Of a stretch of 64,000 nt of DNA, positions 42,801-54,610 are shown piece by piece. Numbering within the stretch: position 1 is the stretch's first letter; every line of letters begins with the position of its first letter. The DNA is from Chamaea fasciata (lineage: Eukaryota > Chordata > Aves > Passeriformes > Sylviidae), in NCBI GenBank assembly GCA_029207755.1, contig JARCOQ010000007.1, positions 248,001 to 312,000 on the forward strand, given 5' to 3'. The notes under the pieces are model-generated. The model was not told the origin of the DNA. It was given only the letters and a program-made list of their open reading frames with translations, and did not search any database. The position numbers were made by a program, and so were the translations under genes.

Positions 42801-45800
42801 CCTGCAGCCGGATGATCTGCTCCCTGCGCGGCCCCGGCACACAGACACCCAGTTCTCAGCCATGAAATAATGTCCCCAACCCACCCGTGTTGACAGCCGG
42901 GGGGGTTGGGGGTGAAGGACCCACTTTGTGCTCCCCATAACCCTCTCTGACCACCTCCCTGCCCAACTGGAGCAGCTGACGCTGCCAGAGCTCCAGCCAA
43001 ACCCCCACCCACGCCACGTTGAGGGCACAGGGTCACCCCAAAGGACAGGGGACACATGGTATGGCACCTACCCCTCGGGGTGGCCAGCAGAGAGCAGCTG
43101 CTGCGCCCTCCCTGCCAGCTCCTTGATGGTTTGTCCGTAGTCCTCGATGGAGCGCAGCTGCCGGACATGTCTCTTCAGCATCATCAAACAGCTCTCCTCA
43201 TCCTACGGCATGGAAAACATCGGTGCCGTCAGCCCCTGGCATAGCTGGGGGACAGGGACTAGGGTCTAGACTCAGTGCCAGCTCTACAGGAATGTCCTGG
43301 CTCTGTCTGATGCCACAGCGAGCAATGGTGAGCTCAGGGGGCATGGCATGGAACGGGATGGATGGTGCATAATGGCACGGGAACGACACATAAGAGCAGG
43401 ACACACCTCGGTGTGTCACATGTGGATGATGTTCAACAGAACAGCGTGGCCCAGCCCGGGTCAGTGCTGGACATCCCGGCAAGGCACGGCCCAGTGCAGC
43501 ACAGACCCCCTCAAACGCAGAGCACCACAGGAAATTTCTCCTCACCTTTGGTTTCTCCTCGGGTCCCATGAAGAGCTCCTGCTCGCTGACCCAGGCTTCA
43601 GCCTCGTCGGCGTCCAGGTAGTACTGCTGGGCCTCTTTGGCCTCCCGCAGGCGCCGGTGCCGGGCGGCTGCCTCCTCCTGCAGCGTCTCCCACAGCGCCC
43701 GCAGCTCCTGTGCCTGCGCCGCCAGCTCCGGGCCTGGCTCCCCTGCTGCCTCTCCCCGGCTCAGCACCTCACCCAGGCGGGGGGCATGGCCCGCCAGCTC
43801 CTTCTGCAGTGTCTGCCAGCACGAGGGAAGTCACAATGAGAGTCACCCATGGGATGGATCCCAAGGGACCACCCGGGATGGTGGCTGTTGCTGCACTACT
43901 CAGGCTCACCTCATTCCTCTTGGTCAGGCGCTGCACGCTTGGGAGGTCAGTGCCGTGATCTGTTGACCTCGCCAGGGAAAGCCGCTCCTGCACCCATAGC
44001 TGGGGGAAGGAGCACCCACTGAGCCCCCTGCAGCACCCAGGGGTACCCCCAGCCCCCGGCCCCCGCCACAGCAAGGACACTCACTGTTTCATCCTCCAGA
44101 TCCCGCCCCAGCTGATACATGGCCTTGGCAGTCTCCAGCTCCTTCCTCTTCCTCTCCAGTGGCTCCAGCAGTTCAAGGACTCGCTGCCGGAGCATCTGCT
44201 CCTGCCTGGTGGTATCTGGCACGTCGCCAGCACCAGGGGTGCCCTGTCTCCCCAGTTCCTCCAGCTCCTTCATCCACATTCTCACTTGCTCTTCCAGTCT
44301 CTGGCAGGGCAAATCCGTGTGAGTTAGGGATCTGAGCCAAGATGGAGAACCCCAGTCCCATTTGGGAACACACTTCATCGCCTTGGACCTCCTGCCCCTT
44401 CCCAAAGGACCCAGTGGGGTGCCAGTACCCACCGTCAACCTCTTCAGCAGCAGGTTGGTGGCGGTGAGGTCCTTGACCTTCTCGGCGTGGCGCAGCTCCT
44501 CCTGCGCCCGCCCCAGCCAGCTCTCCAGCTCCCCGTAGCTCCGGGCGTACAGCGCCGAGCGCTCGGCCTCGAACAGCTGCCGGCCCTTGTCCTCGGCAGC
44601 GCTGCGCAGCTCGGCCCAGCGCCGGCGCAGCTCCTCCAGCCGCTGCGTCACCGCCGCGCCGTACTGCGGCTTGCGCGTGGCCAGCTCCGTCCCCTCCTGT
44701 GGCAACAGCAGAGAGGGGGGCGGTCACCGCAGCGTGGGGACACCCCACCCATGCAGCAGGCTGGGAGCAGTCCTGGAATCCTTAAGGTCGGAAGACACCT
44801 CTCAGGCCGTCGAGTCCAACCATTCCCCCCATAACTGCCACGGCCACCACTAACCCGTGTCCCCAAATGCCACATGCACAGAGTTTTAAAATCCCTCCAG
44901 GGATGGGGATTCTACCACTACCACGGGCAGTCTTTTCCAGGGCTGCACAACCCTTTCCCTGATGAAATTTTCCCTGATATCCAACCAGAACCTCCCCTGG
45001 TGCAACTTGAGGCTATTTCCTCTCGTCCTTTCCCTTGTTTCCTGGAAGCACAGCCCAACCGCCAACTGTCTGCACCCTCCCGTCAGGGAGTTGTAGAGTG
45101 CAAGAAGGTCCCCACCGAGCCTTCTTTTCTCCAGGCTGAGCCTCTCAGCTCCCTCAGCAATTCCTCATGCTTCAGACTCTTCCCCAACTCTGTTCCCCCT
45201 CTCCAATCACAGTGCTGGCACCTACCGCCTCAATCTTCTCCAGCCAGCTCTGGTTGGGTGCCAGCTCAGCCATGAATGCCTGGTGCTTCTGCCACTTGCT
45301 GTGGAGACCACGGGCTTCTCCATAGGAGACATCCTGAGCCATCAGCATCTTCTCATCCACCCAGGCATCAAACTGCAGGGAAGTGGTGTCAGTGCTCAGC
45401 CAGTGGGGACCCCCCAGGGACGCCACCAGCCATGCTGCATTCCTACCTCGCGGCAGCTCTGCAGGAAGGTCTGTAGGTCGTGGTTGTCCTGCATCAAACC
45501 CGCTGCCTCTTCCACCTTGTCCATGACAGCTCCATGCCTGGAAGGGAACCATGGATGTGCAGCATCAGCCCCGCTGCCCACACACTGCCCGCCCACCCAC
45601 CCACTGGCCCTGTGCCGGACTCACCGCTCCTGGAGAGTTCGGCACTTCTCGGAGATCTTCTCAGCAAAGATGTTCTCCTCAGCCACCAGCTTGGTGCCAC
45701 CAACCACCACCTCTGGGACCTTCTTGGCATTGCTCTCCACATCAGCACGGAAATTCTGGAAGCGGTGCAGGGCAGCAGCCGAACCCTCCAGCGTGGAGGG

Positions 45801-48800
45801 CAGCTCCAGGTGGGACAGCGTGTACTCCTGCGAGGCACAGCAAGGGATCAGCGTGCACTCACCTGTTTTTGGGGTGCCCGTGAGCCAAGAAACCCAAAGG
45901 ACATCGCTTGAGCACCCACCTGCTTGGTGAGGAGGATCTCCGCCTGCTTGGTGTCGCGAAGGAACTCCTGGAAGTTGCGGCACTGGGTGAGGAAGCGCTT
46001 CCGAGCCTCTGCCATCTTGCCCAGGGCAGCCCAGCCGTCCTTCACGCCGCCCAGGCGCTGCCGCAGCCCCTCGTATTCAGGGTCCGTCTGCCCCCTCAGC
46101 ACCCGCTCCCCCGCCTCCGCCAAGGCGGCGAAGGCTCCCGCATGCTCCTCGGCGTCGCGCCGGGCCGCTTCGTGCCGCTGCAGCATCTCCTCTGCCTCCC
46201 CCAGCGACGCCGGCACCTCATCGACGGCAGCCACGGCTTTCTGAGCGCCGAAGAGCCACGCCTGGAAGTCATCCAGGTCCTGCAGGAAACTCCGGAGCTG
46301 CCCGGCTTCCCCCAGCGATGCTGCGCGCTCTGCCAGGGCCGCTTGCAGCTCGTCCCAGGCGGACGTGGCCACCGCCAGCTTCTGGGCCACCTCCGGGGCC
46401 GCCTCGGGCCGCTCCTCGGCCAGGCGCTCGGCTTGGGAGCGCAGGGCGGCCAGGCGGTCCTGGGCCACTGCCAGCTCCCGCTCGATGCCGTAGAGCTTGC
46501 GCTGGGTGGCCAGGACGCCGGCCAGGTCGCGGCCCAGCTCGGCTGTAGCCTCCACTGCCCGGGCTTTGCCCCGCAGCCATTTCTGGGTCTCCTCCGCCTC
46601 CAGGTTGTAGTTGAGGAGGCGCAGTGCCGAGCCCACCGCCCGCTGGCGCTCCGACACCAGCTCCCGGAACCGGGCCCACCTGCGGGACAGAGGTGGGGGA
46701 TGGCAGGAAAGGCACCGTCACCCCATCACCCGCCCCCCGGCACCGCCTGCCACCGTACCTCTCGTTGAGCTGCTCCCGGCACTGCCGGACCTGGGGGCTC
46801 CGGGGATGCCCGCTAGCCAGGAGCCCGTCGGCTGCCTGGTTGACTGCGGCAATCTGGGAAGCCACGGTGTCCATGTCTTTCTCCAGCCCGTCCAACCTGC
46901 GGGAACGTCCAGCCTTGGAACGAGCAGCGACTCAGGGCAGGGCACGGCAGCACCGCCACGGCGGGGGCTCCTTCCTACCTGCGGTGCGTCACGTCCAGGT
47001 CCTCCAAAGCCTGCGGCACCTGCAGCTCCCCCAGCCAGGTCTCCTTGGAGCCCATCCAGAGATGGCAGGCGTCGCTCTCCCCAAAAACAGTGTAGAGGTC
47101 CAGGGCATCCTGCAGCTGGCGGCCGCGGCGCTCGGCCAGCGCAGCCGCCTCGGCGTGCAGCTCCCGCAAGGCCGCCAGCCGGCTCTGCGCCTCGGGGCCG
47201 GCGCGCAGCTCCGGGGGGAAGCCCTCGGCCTGCTGCGCCAGCCTGTCCAGCTGCTCCCGGGCGGCCGCCAGCTCGTCCAGCAGCTCCTGGTGCTGCCGCA
47301 GCAGGACGAGGGTGCGGGATTCATCCTGGCCCAGCTCCTCGGTGGCCGCCCGCCGGCGGGCATCCTGCAGCCCCTCCGCCAACTCCTCCACCTCCGCCTG
47401 GAACTGGAAGAAGCCCTCGGCTTCCCGCAAGCCGCGCCGTCGGAACGCCGCCAGCTCCTCCAGCTGCGCCCACAGCGCCCGCACGGCCGCCCCCCGCTCC
47501 CGCAGCCGCTCGGCCGCCCGGCCCGCGGCCGCCAGCCCCTCGCCCACCGCCAGCGTCTGCTCCAGCCGCCCGCCCCGGCTCCGCATCTCGGCCTCGAAGG
47601 CAGCGTGCCGGCGCTGGAGCAGCAGCACGCCCGGCAGGTCCTTCCCGAAGTCCAGGGAAGAGTAGAGCTGCTCCTGCTCCTTGATCCAGCTCTCTGCCTC
47701 GTCCAGCTCCCACAGGCAGGTCCAGAGGGAGCGGGATTGCTCCAGCAAGGCTCTCCTCCGTGCTGCCAGTACTTGCAGCTCTCGCCGGCACATCTCCAGG
47801 TGGCTCACGCGGTCCTGGATGACTTTGGGGTCGCAGGGACGATAGCCTGGGCAGGGAGCAGGGTGGAAGCTTGTCAGTACAGTGTCCCGCTTCCCCTTGG
47901 CCATGCCAGGGATGCTGGGGTGTCCTGGCACACCCACCCTCAGCCTCAGCAAAGCGGAGGGCGGCAGCGCTGATGGCTCGGGTCTTCTCTGCCTGTACAG
48001 CCATGTCGGCCTCCAGCAGACGGTGGGTCTGCAGCAGCTCCTCCGCTTCCAGAAGGTGCTTCCCAGATTCAGGAGATGCCAGCTTCACCTGCAGAAGACC
48101 CTCAGCCATTACCCACTGACGCCCAAAACTCAGCACAGGCACCCCAACAACTGCCTCCCCAGTGAACTCTCACCAACAGCTGGTGAGACAAAGACACCCC
48201 ACCCACGGTGACACCCAGTGCCCACAGCTCACCTTGACCTCATCCATCCAGTCAATGCAATGGAGCATCTCCTGGAAGAGGTGCTGCAGGGTGAGGTTCA
48301 TCTCCAGGCGCTGGCGCCGGGCAGCCAGCAGCTGCAGGAGCTGTTCCCAGAGCCGCAGGATGTTGTCCTTCCGCCCGTTGATGCGCTGGATGTCATGGTA
48401 GCCCTCCAGCTCCAGCTCCTTGGCCACCGCCTCAATGGCCTGCACCCTCTCCCTGTAGGCAGCCGTGTCTGTCTCGATGGCCTCATGCTTCTTCTTGGCT
48501 GCTTCCACTGCTGCCAGGTCCTGCCCAAAGTTGTCCTGCCCCGGCACAGAGCCCGTGGTGAGGCTCTGGGGAGCTCCCCAGCGTGGGGGTCCCCAGGGTG
48601 GGTGGTCCCCCTCCTCACCTGGGCCACCAGGCGCTGGTTCTCGCTCAGCCAGGCCTCCCTCATGGCGGCTTTGCGGTCGAAGCGCCGTGCCAGCTGCTCC
48701 AGCTTCTCCTGACGGATCAGCTCGTTGCGCAGAGCCAGCTCCCGCTCATGCTCCGCTTTCTCCAGCTGCTCCCAGGCCTGGGGGAAGGCGGCACTGGACA

Positions 48801-51217
48801 GGTGGCACCTGTATTGCACATCCCCCCACCCACCCGTGTCTTGTTCTGCTGGTGAACCCCAGCATGACCCCCAGGTGGAGGAGTACAACCTGCCATGGGA
48901 TGGATCAGTCCTGTCCCAGTATGCATTCAGCATGTCCTGGGATGGACCTGAACTGCTTCAGGAGATGGACTCAACCTGCTCCAGCACCCATCCCAGCCTG
49001 CCCAAGGACCTGAACTGTTCGGGGATGGACCCAATCTGCCTCAGGAGTGGAATTCAGTTTCCCCCAGGAGACGGACCTGACGACCACAGGAGACAGCCCC
49101 CAACTACCACAGCAGACAGAGCCCATACCCGATTGATGTCAGAGACCAGGCGCCCCTCGTGTGGGGTGTAGACGCGCTGGTTGTTGGCCCTCATCCGTGA
49201 CTGAATGGTGAAGAGCAGCACCTCCAGGTTGCCCTTCTCCTGAAACCTGCCCCAGAGAGAGCTCAGCGTTGGGCACCCTTGGGTGCTCCACACCACTGGG
49301 CGGGCATGGGGAGCAGGGGGATCTTACTTGGGGGGCTTCTCCACGGTGCGGTAGGTGCTGAAGGCTTGCAGCTGGTGCTGCACGCCGGCCAGTGAGTTGG
49401 CAAAGCTGCGGCTGTTGAGGGAGGCAATGGTCTGCTCAATCCAGGTGAGCAGGTCGGACGCCAGCCCCCCATAGCCCTCAATCATTCGCTCTGTCTCCTT
49501 GGCGTGCTCGATGACCTGCAGCGGGACTGGGAGTGAGTGTGAGGGGCCGGCACTGCAAGAGAACAGCCCTGACCGCCTCAATGCCGTTCCCTACCTTGCC
49601 CAGGCGCCTTCCTTCCACCTCCAGCACCTTCATCTTGGAGAAGTAGTGGTAGAAGGCCACCACGTAGGTGATGATGGACTTCTCATCAGGGTTCTCCGTG
49701 AACACATCTGCCAGGTGCGAGCGAGAGGCGTCACTCCTGACCCAACCTCAACCCACTTCACAGGCCCCACAGCCTCATGAGGTCCCTCCTGTGCCCACCC
49801 AGGCCCTCCTTCCGTGTGTTGGGAACCTCTCTGTGCTTCCTGGAGCCTGGGAATATCCATGGGGAAACTGAGGACTGACAGCAACTGCCTCACCTTCAGG
49901 GTCGAGGAGGGGGGTGATGCCCAGGTGCCGCTCTGCCACGCTGAACGCATGCTCCAGGTTGTGCCGGGCATTGGATTTGGTAAGGTTTTGGAAGTCAACC
50001 AGCTCAGGCCTGGGGACAGAGATCATGAGACAGCGGTGACACACCTGTGGGACGTCTTTCAGTGCCACTGCCACCTTAGTGCCGGCTGCTGTGCCGCCTA
50101 CCTGTGCCTGTGGATGAGGGCATTGAAAGCCAGCCCATCCTTCCAGCTTGAGGTGAAGTTGGTAACGTTCACGTGGGGGTACCTGTGATGGGGACAGGGT
50201 GTCACCGTCACCCTCTGGACACTCCTGGGCCCTGACACAGTCACGTGGGGATCCCACCACCTACCCTGCTGTTTTCATCTGGCACCAGAGCAGAAGTGCA
50301 TCCCTGGCAGAGCGTGTCTCCCGGCCCTCCTGCGTCTCCACAATGATGTCCTGGATCTGGGGGCAAAAGGACATTCTGGGGTTGTAACAGCAGTTCCATG
50401 GAGGATGGCTCCCACTTGGGAATGAGGTGTGGAGCAGAGGGATGCCCAAAACCACCTGTCCTCACCTGGAAGCGGAGGATGATGGTCCAGATGAGGCCGA
50501 GGACAAGGCGGTGGTTGCCATCCACAATATCATGGGAACCCATGTTCTCCAGGTGCACCCGCTGCTCCTTCAGGAACTGCAGCGCCTTGTCCACATTTTC
50601 TAGGCAGTGGATCCGCATCCGGCCCTTGGTGGGCTTGGGCTGGGGCATGACAGTGCTCAGCACCCTCCCTTCCACACCAGGTACCCTGCCCAGGGACACC
50701 CCCATGCCCATGCTGCCACCCCAAACCCTGGCCAACACCAAGAGAGATGGTGTGGCATGGCATGGCATGGCATGGCATGGCATGGCATGGCATGGCATGG
50801 CAGGCCACAGGTCCCAGACTCTCCATCTGGGTGGAATTCCTACCAGAAGCTCTCCTGACAGCACTTCCAGCAGCTTGATGAGCACCCTCCCGTCCCGGAG
50901 GTCCATGTAGAGGTCCGAGATGCGGCAGGTGACACGAGCCAGGTGCGAGTTCACCCACTTGGTGAAGGTTTTCTTCTGCACGGCCTCCCGCTCATCTGCA
51001 GGGACAGCGGGCACGGGGTCACCGACAGTGGGGACAACCCAGGTGGGACCGAAGGGACCTGCCACCCACCTGCCAGGGCTTTGATGCGGGAGCGCTCGAA
51101 GAGCCGTGCGGAGCTGTTGTCATTGTCCAGCTCATCGTCGGACGCATCCCAGCGAACGTTGATGCGGCTGTACTGCTGCTGCAGCTCCAGCTGCTCGTAG
51201 TCATTGGCCGAGGTCAT
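36839..51217 (-). CDS. SPTB: Beta-spectrin (erythrocyte/muscle type), long PH-domain isoform
   Basis: SPTB encodes the beta subunit of the spectrin lattice under the red-cell and muscle membrane; it binds actin/protein 4.1, alpha-spectrin and ankyrin. The start codon is at 51215-51217, with the family N-terminus ([12 protein letters not shown]). Two calponin-homology domains fill about residues 50-280 ([46 protein letters not shown]). Then come 17 spectrin repeats to about residue 2070. The long isoform sums to 6915 nt (2304 residues) and ends in a PH domain ([35 protein letters not shown]) with stop TAA at 36839-36841. The short isoform stops at 40548-40550. Lengths closely match the two human isoforms as I recall them. 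It lies between PLEKHG3 and CHURC1, as in human 14q23.3. Confidence 0.95.
38170..38840. repeat. Minisatellite array A in the SPTB alternative-end intron
   Basis: Blocks such as TGACCCCACCAGTTCC, GTGGGAACTGGTG and CTGGGAGGACCCAGT recur about six times with unequal spacing (roughly 70-150 bases). Copies are diverged. Intron between the short terminal exon and the PH-domain exons. Confidence 0.7.
38985..39905. repeat. Minisatellite array B in the SPTB alternative-end intron
   Basis: Over about 900 bases, the motif CATGTCCCCAAGCAGGCAGA alternates with CCTGTCCCCAAGGAGCCAG, a basic unit of about 30 bases in a higher-order period near 60. The array gives long open frames on both strands, which are repeat artefacts. 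Confidence 0.75.
39960..40262. repeat. Minisatellite array C in the SPTB alternative-end intron
   Basis: About 15 copies of a unit of about 20 bases near GGTGACAATGCCCCACAG. It ends about 140 bases short of the proximal poly(A) signal. Copies vary at a few positions (GATGATG, TGTCCC variants). Confidence 0.8.
40403..40408 (-). terminator. SPTB proximal poly(A) signal AATAAA
   Basis: Minus-strand AATAAA (TGAATAAATG), 140 bases after the short-isoform stop codon, giving a compact erythroid-type 3' UTR. Confidence 0.75.
40548..51217 (-). CDS. SPTB: Beta-spectrin, short isoform (no PH domain)
   Basis: Reading through the donor at 40608 gives a terminal exon, 40548-40638, that adds an acidic stretch ([10 protein letters not shown]) and a Ser/Thr-rich tail ending PEPVSS before TGA at 40548-40550. 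A poly(A) signal lies downstream at 40403-40408. The sum is 6417 nt, or 2138 residues, nearly the length of the human erythroid isoform. In mammals the erythroid form likewise ends in a short phosphorylated tail, and the muscle form splices from inside the same exon to PH-domain exons. The same logic is visible here; tissue specificity is inference. Confidence 0.85.
42025..42125 (-). mobile_element. Short CR1 LINE 3' end in an SPTB intron
   Basis: Antisense CR1 terminus on the plus strand (CAGCTTGGGTTGGAAGGGAC, then CCATGGGTAGGGACACCTTC). Same orientation as SPTB. Confidence 0.8.
44765..45190 (-). mobile_element. CR1 LINE 3' fragment in an SPTB intron
   Basis: Diverged antisense CR1: CCTTAAGGTCGGAAGACACC, GAGTCCAACCATTCCCCC, TTTTCCCTGATATCCAACC, CTTGAGGCTATTTCCTCTCG, TTTCTCCAGGCTGAGCCTCT. 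It occupies most of the intron between exons 45226-45372 and 44433-44696. Confidence 0.8.
48790..49120. repeat. Degenerate GGGATGGACC repeat in an SPTB intron
   Basis: The phrases CTGGGATGGACCTGAACTGC, GGAGATGGACTCAACCTGC and GGGGATGGACCCAATCTGCC recur every 30-45 bases. No exon is seen in this intron. Confidence 0.6.
50753..50802. repeat. (TGGCA)n pentanucleotide microsatellite
   Basis: Ten perfect copies in the SPTB intron between coding exons 2 and 3. Uninterrupted, so likely polymorphic. Confidence 0.95.
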
Positions 51218-51267
51218 GGTCCCAGTGTGCCCCGGCCCGGTGGCCGTCGGCTACCGGTGAGAGGCCC

Positions 51268-54200
51268 CTGGGGGACAGCAGGACCGTGAGCATCAGTGCG
51301 GCCGCAGCGGCGCGCTGGCCCTGCGGCACGTGGGGATTTGCGGCTCAGAACCTCGGGATAAGCTGCTCAGAGGGATTTAGCCTCGCCCCACCCAGGTGTT
51401 GGGGGGGCACCTGGCAGCTGCCCGCTCCGGGACCCCCATATTGAGCCCTGCCAAGCTGTGCTAATGGCCATTTACTGTGCTGCGTCCCCACCCGTGTCCC
51501 TCTGCCATGCTGAAACCCCAGCGCAGGTCCCCAGAGGCGTCCCCCCAATCCTTGGATGCCCCCAGGGAAGGGGCTGCTTCTCACCCCCACCCTGACCCCT
51601 GCGCCACACAGGGGCTTCACCAGCACTGGTGGCAGAAAGTGGGCGACAGCTGCCGGCAAGGGGGGGCCACCCACCCCCGGGGACATTTGAGACACAGATA
51701 GGACATGGCTGGTATCTAAAAATGCCTCTGAGCAGCTGTCGGTGGCTGCTGGGGCCCCTGAGGGGTGCGAGGAGACGGGCTGGGGCTCCCCACAGCCAGC
51801 AGCACGTCCAGGATCTCCCCTGCAACCCAGAGCTGCACAGAGCCCTCAGCTGTGGGTGCCAGGGGGAACCCTGTGTGCCCCAAATCCCTGCTGTCCCTGT
51901 GAGCTGTGACAACCCATGAGCCCTCAGGTCCCCCTCAGATGCCTCGGGCATCCCCCAGGTCCCCCCTGGCAGGGTTATCGGGGCAGCCCAGGCTGTGCCA
52001 CACCCCAACTCCACACCCTAATCGGGGCGGTGCAGGCAGGGCCTTGGCTTGGACCTGGAGGCACCGGGAGCGTGCAAGGACGTGGAGGAGCGTGCAGGAG
52101 TGTGGGCAGCACAGCAAGGACACACACAGGAGCACACCAGAGTGTGCAAGTGTGAGGAGGGGCATGGAGAAGGGTGGTAGAGTGTGTACCTGTGAGCCAG
52201 GACATGCAGGGACTTGTCACAGCATCCACATGTGAACGAGGACATACAGAAGTGTGACAGAGTGCACCTGTGAGCAAGGACACACAGGGACATGCCAGAG
52301 TGTGCACAGGGGGAACAAGGACAAGTAGAAATGTGCCAGAGTGTGTTTGCCTGAGCAAGGACATGCAGGAACACACCAGAGCGTGCACGGGACACACACA
52401 GCAGGCATGCGAGCGGCTGCAGGACCATGCAGGTGTCTACTGGAGCAGGCAGGAGGGTGCTGGAGCCGGGCCTGCCACCCCTCGTGCCATGACTCCATGC
52501 CTCTGCCAGAGCACCCAGCTCGCCCTGACAGGAAAGCCATGTGGGAGACCAAATTTGGGGATTTTGCCCCCAAAACTTCAGGGACTGCCAGCAGGATGGG
52601 TGTACTAAGTTGTGCCGGGTCTCCGCAGGATACCTCAGTTCTGACTGTGTCCCTGACAACACGGCAGCGGGGCCATGGCTGCGAGCATCCAAGGAGGAGA
52701 AAGAAGAGGAGGAGGAGGAAGAGGGGAAGGAGGAGGAGGAGGAGGAGATGACGCCGAGGGGAGCCACGGCAGGCCCATGGGAGCATTCTGAGCGCGGGCG
52801 CTCACCCACCCTTTAAATCTCCCTCCGCCTCACCGGCGCCTTCTGAGCATCCCTCCCTGCCACAGCCACGCCGCCACCAGCACCCGCCACTCGGGAATTG
52901 TCATTCCTGCCGCTCAGCGTGCAGAAAGCTGGGAATGCCAGCATGCCGGCCTCGCCGCCAGCATCCTGCGGCCGTGGCCCGGGCAGTGTTGCCTTCCCCG
53001 GCCAGCGGCTCGGCACGGTGAATCAGCACTTCCCGGTGAGGGGCTGGCACTGTGCCACCACCACAGTCCCCCCGCCGGGCGTAGGGAATGTCCCCCCACA
53101 CCCCAAGGGCGGCTGGGGCAGTGGTTGGCACCTGGCATCTATGGCACCCTCAAACCCATTCCCTGGCTTATCCCTCACAGCCACGGCGTGCTGCTGGAAA
53201 GCCCATTTCCAGTGCACAGAAACTCACCAGAATCCCCCAAAACACCCCAAAATTCTGCCCCATCACCGCCACCCAGAGCCTGGTGTGTCCCCATCGCTCC
53301 ACTTCACCAAAACACTTGGATTTAGCATCTCCCTCATATCCACGAGCAGCCATGCTCTGGCTGGGAAGGGGCAGGAACCAGGGGGCATCTCCCCAGCCCC
53401 CCAGTTGTCTCCTGCCTGCCAGGTGCAGCGCTGGGGCCGGGAGCAGATGGTCCCTCTCGGCACGGCTGCGTGGCACAGCACGGGGCAGTTGGGCATGGAA
53501 AGGCACGGCACAGCTCCTCCGGCTGCGATGCCCTGCTCCGGCCAGGGCTCCCCGGCCACACTCCCACCTGCCAGGAGGATTTGGGCTTCCCCAGGGCCAC
53601 ATGCCGGCCGTGCCAGGACTGTCCCATGTCACCCAAGCCGGTGACACGCACACGTGCTGACACTCCACAGACATTTTTGGCTATAAATAGGCCTGCCCTG
53701 CACACGGCGCCAGCCGAGCCCTGCTCCCTTCTTAGAAGCTGCCCCCCCTGCACCCCAAAATCACCAGACAGTGCCCCAAAACCACATGATGGCTATAAAA
53801 TAGTCCGTGGGGGGCCACGCTGGCACCCAGCAGGGTTTCTGAGTCTCCTGTGCTTGCCACCGTCTTCCAGGGCGCCCCAGTCCCCTGGTTAGGGAGCTGG
53901 AGATCCATAAAGGGAAAAGCTGGGAAATCAGGCCTGGGGGACCCCTATGTTATTGGGGTGAGGGTAAGAATTCCCCCAGCCCAACGCCCACCCATGAGCA
54001 TCCTCCTGGCACTGGGACAAGGGGCCCCAAGGGCATGGCACCCCAAAACCCCTTCCCAGTAACTGCAGTTTGCCCAGTTGCTAAAAACTGGGGGACAAAG
54101 TGGGTTGTGTGGTGTGTCCCACCAAGACCCTCAGGACTCAGCTTCTCCTTCGCGTCCCAACAGTGCTGGGAGCACCAAGGACTGGTGCGGGGAACCCTCC

Positions 54201-54610
54201 AGGGGTTGGCACCCCAGGAAAAGTGTCCCCAGGGTGTCCCCACACTGTCCCCGGGCCATCCCCTGGGTGTCCCTAGAAAGTCACCGTCACTCGCCCGCCC
54301 CGTCCTTCCCGAGAGCAGCCCCGAGGGACACGGGGTGACAGCAGACTCCCCGCCGCAGGGCGAAAAGGGGGTTCAGGCTCCCCGGAGGGCTCTTCACCCC
54401 CGCCGCCAAACTTTCCTCCGTGCCCACCGTCTCCCCCCCAGTACCGCGCCCGGTGTTCGGCGCCGCACCCCCGACCCGGTATCCCCGGGGCGGGAAGCGC
54501 CTGCCGGTGCCCCCCCTTCCAGCGTGTCCCCGGGGACCGGCGCCTCCCGCTGTCCCCCGGTCCTTCCCGTGTTCCCCGGAACGGCGCATCCCGGTGCCGC
54601 GGGGTCTCAC
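51268..54610 (-). other. SPTB intron 1 (about 3.3 kb)
   Basis: Lies between the acceptor of the coding exon at 51267 and a probable non-coding exon ending at 54611. It holds a tandem array at 52040-52420, a GA-rich tract at 52680-52752 and a TATA/MEF2-like site at 53681. No coding exon is recognised. Confidence 0.55.
52040..52420. repeat. About 50-bp minisatellite in SPTB intron 1
   Basis: About six copies of a unit containing GAGCAAGGACACACAGGGAC and ATGCCAGAGTGTGCA. Spacing is near 50 bases. Confidence 0.7.

Larger units (their letters stand above)
36839..44696 (-). other. SPTB: SPTB exon map, coding exons 19-35
   Basis: In transcript order: 44433-44696, 44085-44300, 43910-43999, 43546-43812, 43072-43202, 42619-42823, 42163-42537, 41778-42022, 41560-41698, 41402-41486, 41110-41306, 40915-41024, then 40548-40638 (short) or 40608-40638 (long), followed in the long form by 37842-38011, 37590-37763, 37476-37518 and 36839-37009. 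The long-form junction uses acceptor CAACAG at 38012 and keeps phase (KKD then [10 protein letters not shown]). Confidence 0.85.
45226..51217 (-). other. SPTB: SPTB exon map, coding exons 1-18
   Basis: In transcript order: 51070-51217 (exon begins at 51267, 5' UTR), 50844-50995, 50466-50639, 50265-50356, 50102-50182, 49894-50009, 49595-49707, 49328-49515, 49129-49246, 48619-48777, 48233-48535, 47938-48088, 46979-47846, 46759-46896, 45920-46679, 45625-45827, 45447-45537 and 45226-45372. Phases agree throughout. The two largest exons (868 and 760 nt) each encode several spectrin repeats. Confidence 0.85.

Noticed and set aside
44765..45190. Possible extra SPTB exon in a large intron
   Set aside because: The sequence is a diverged CR1 fragment, and the flanking spectrin exons already join in phase.
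46611..47973. Long plus-strand open frames (over 350 and 440 codons) opposite SPTB
   Set aside because: They are mirror images of GC-rich spectrin-repeat exons, with Pro/Arg/Ala-biased composition and no recognisable domain.
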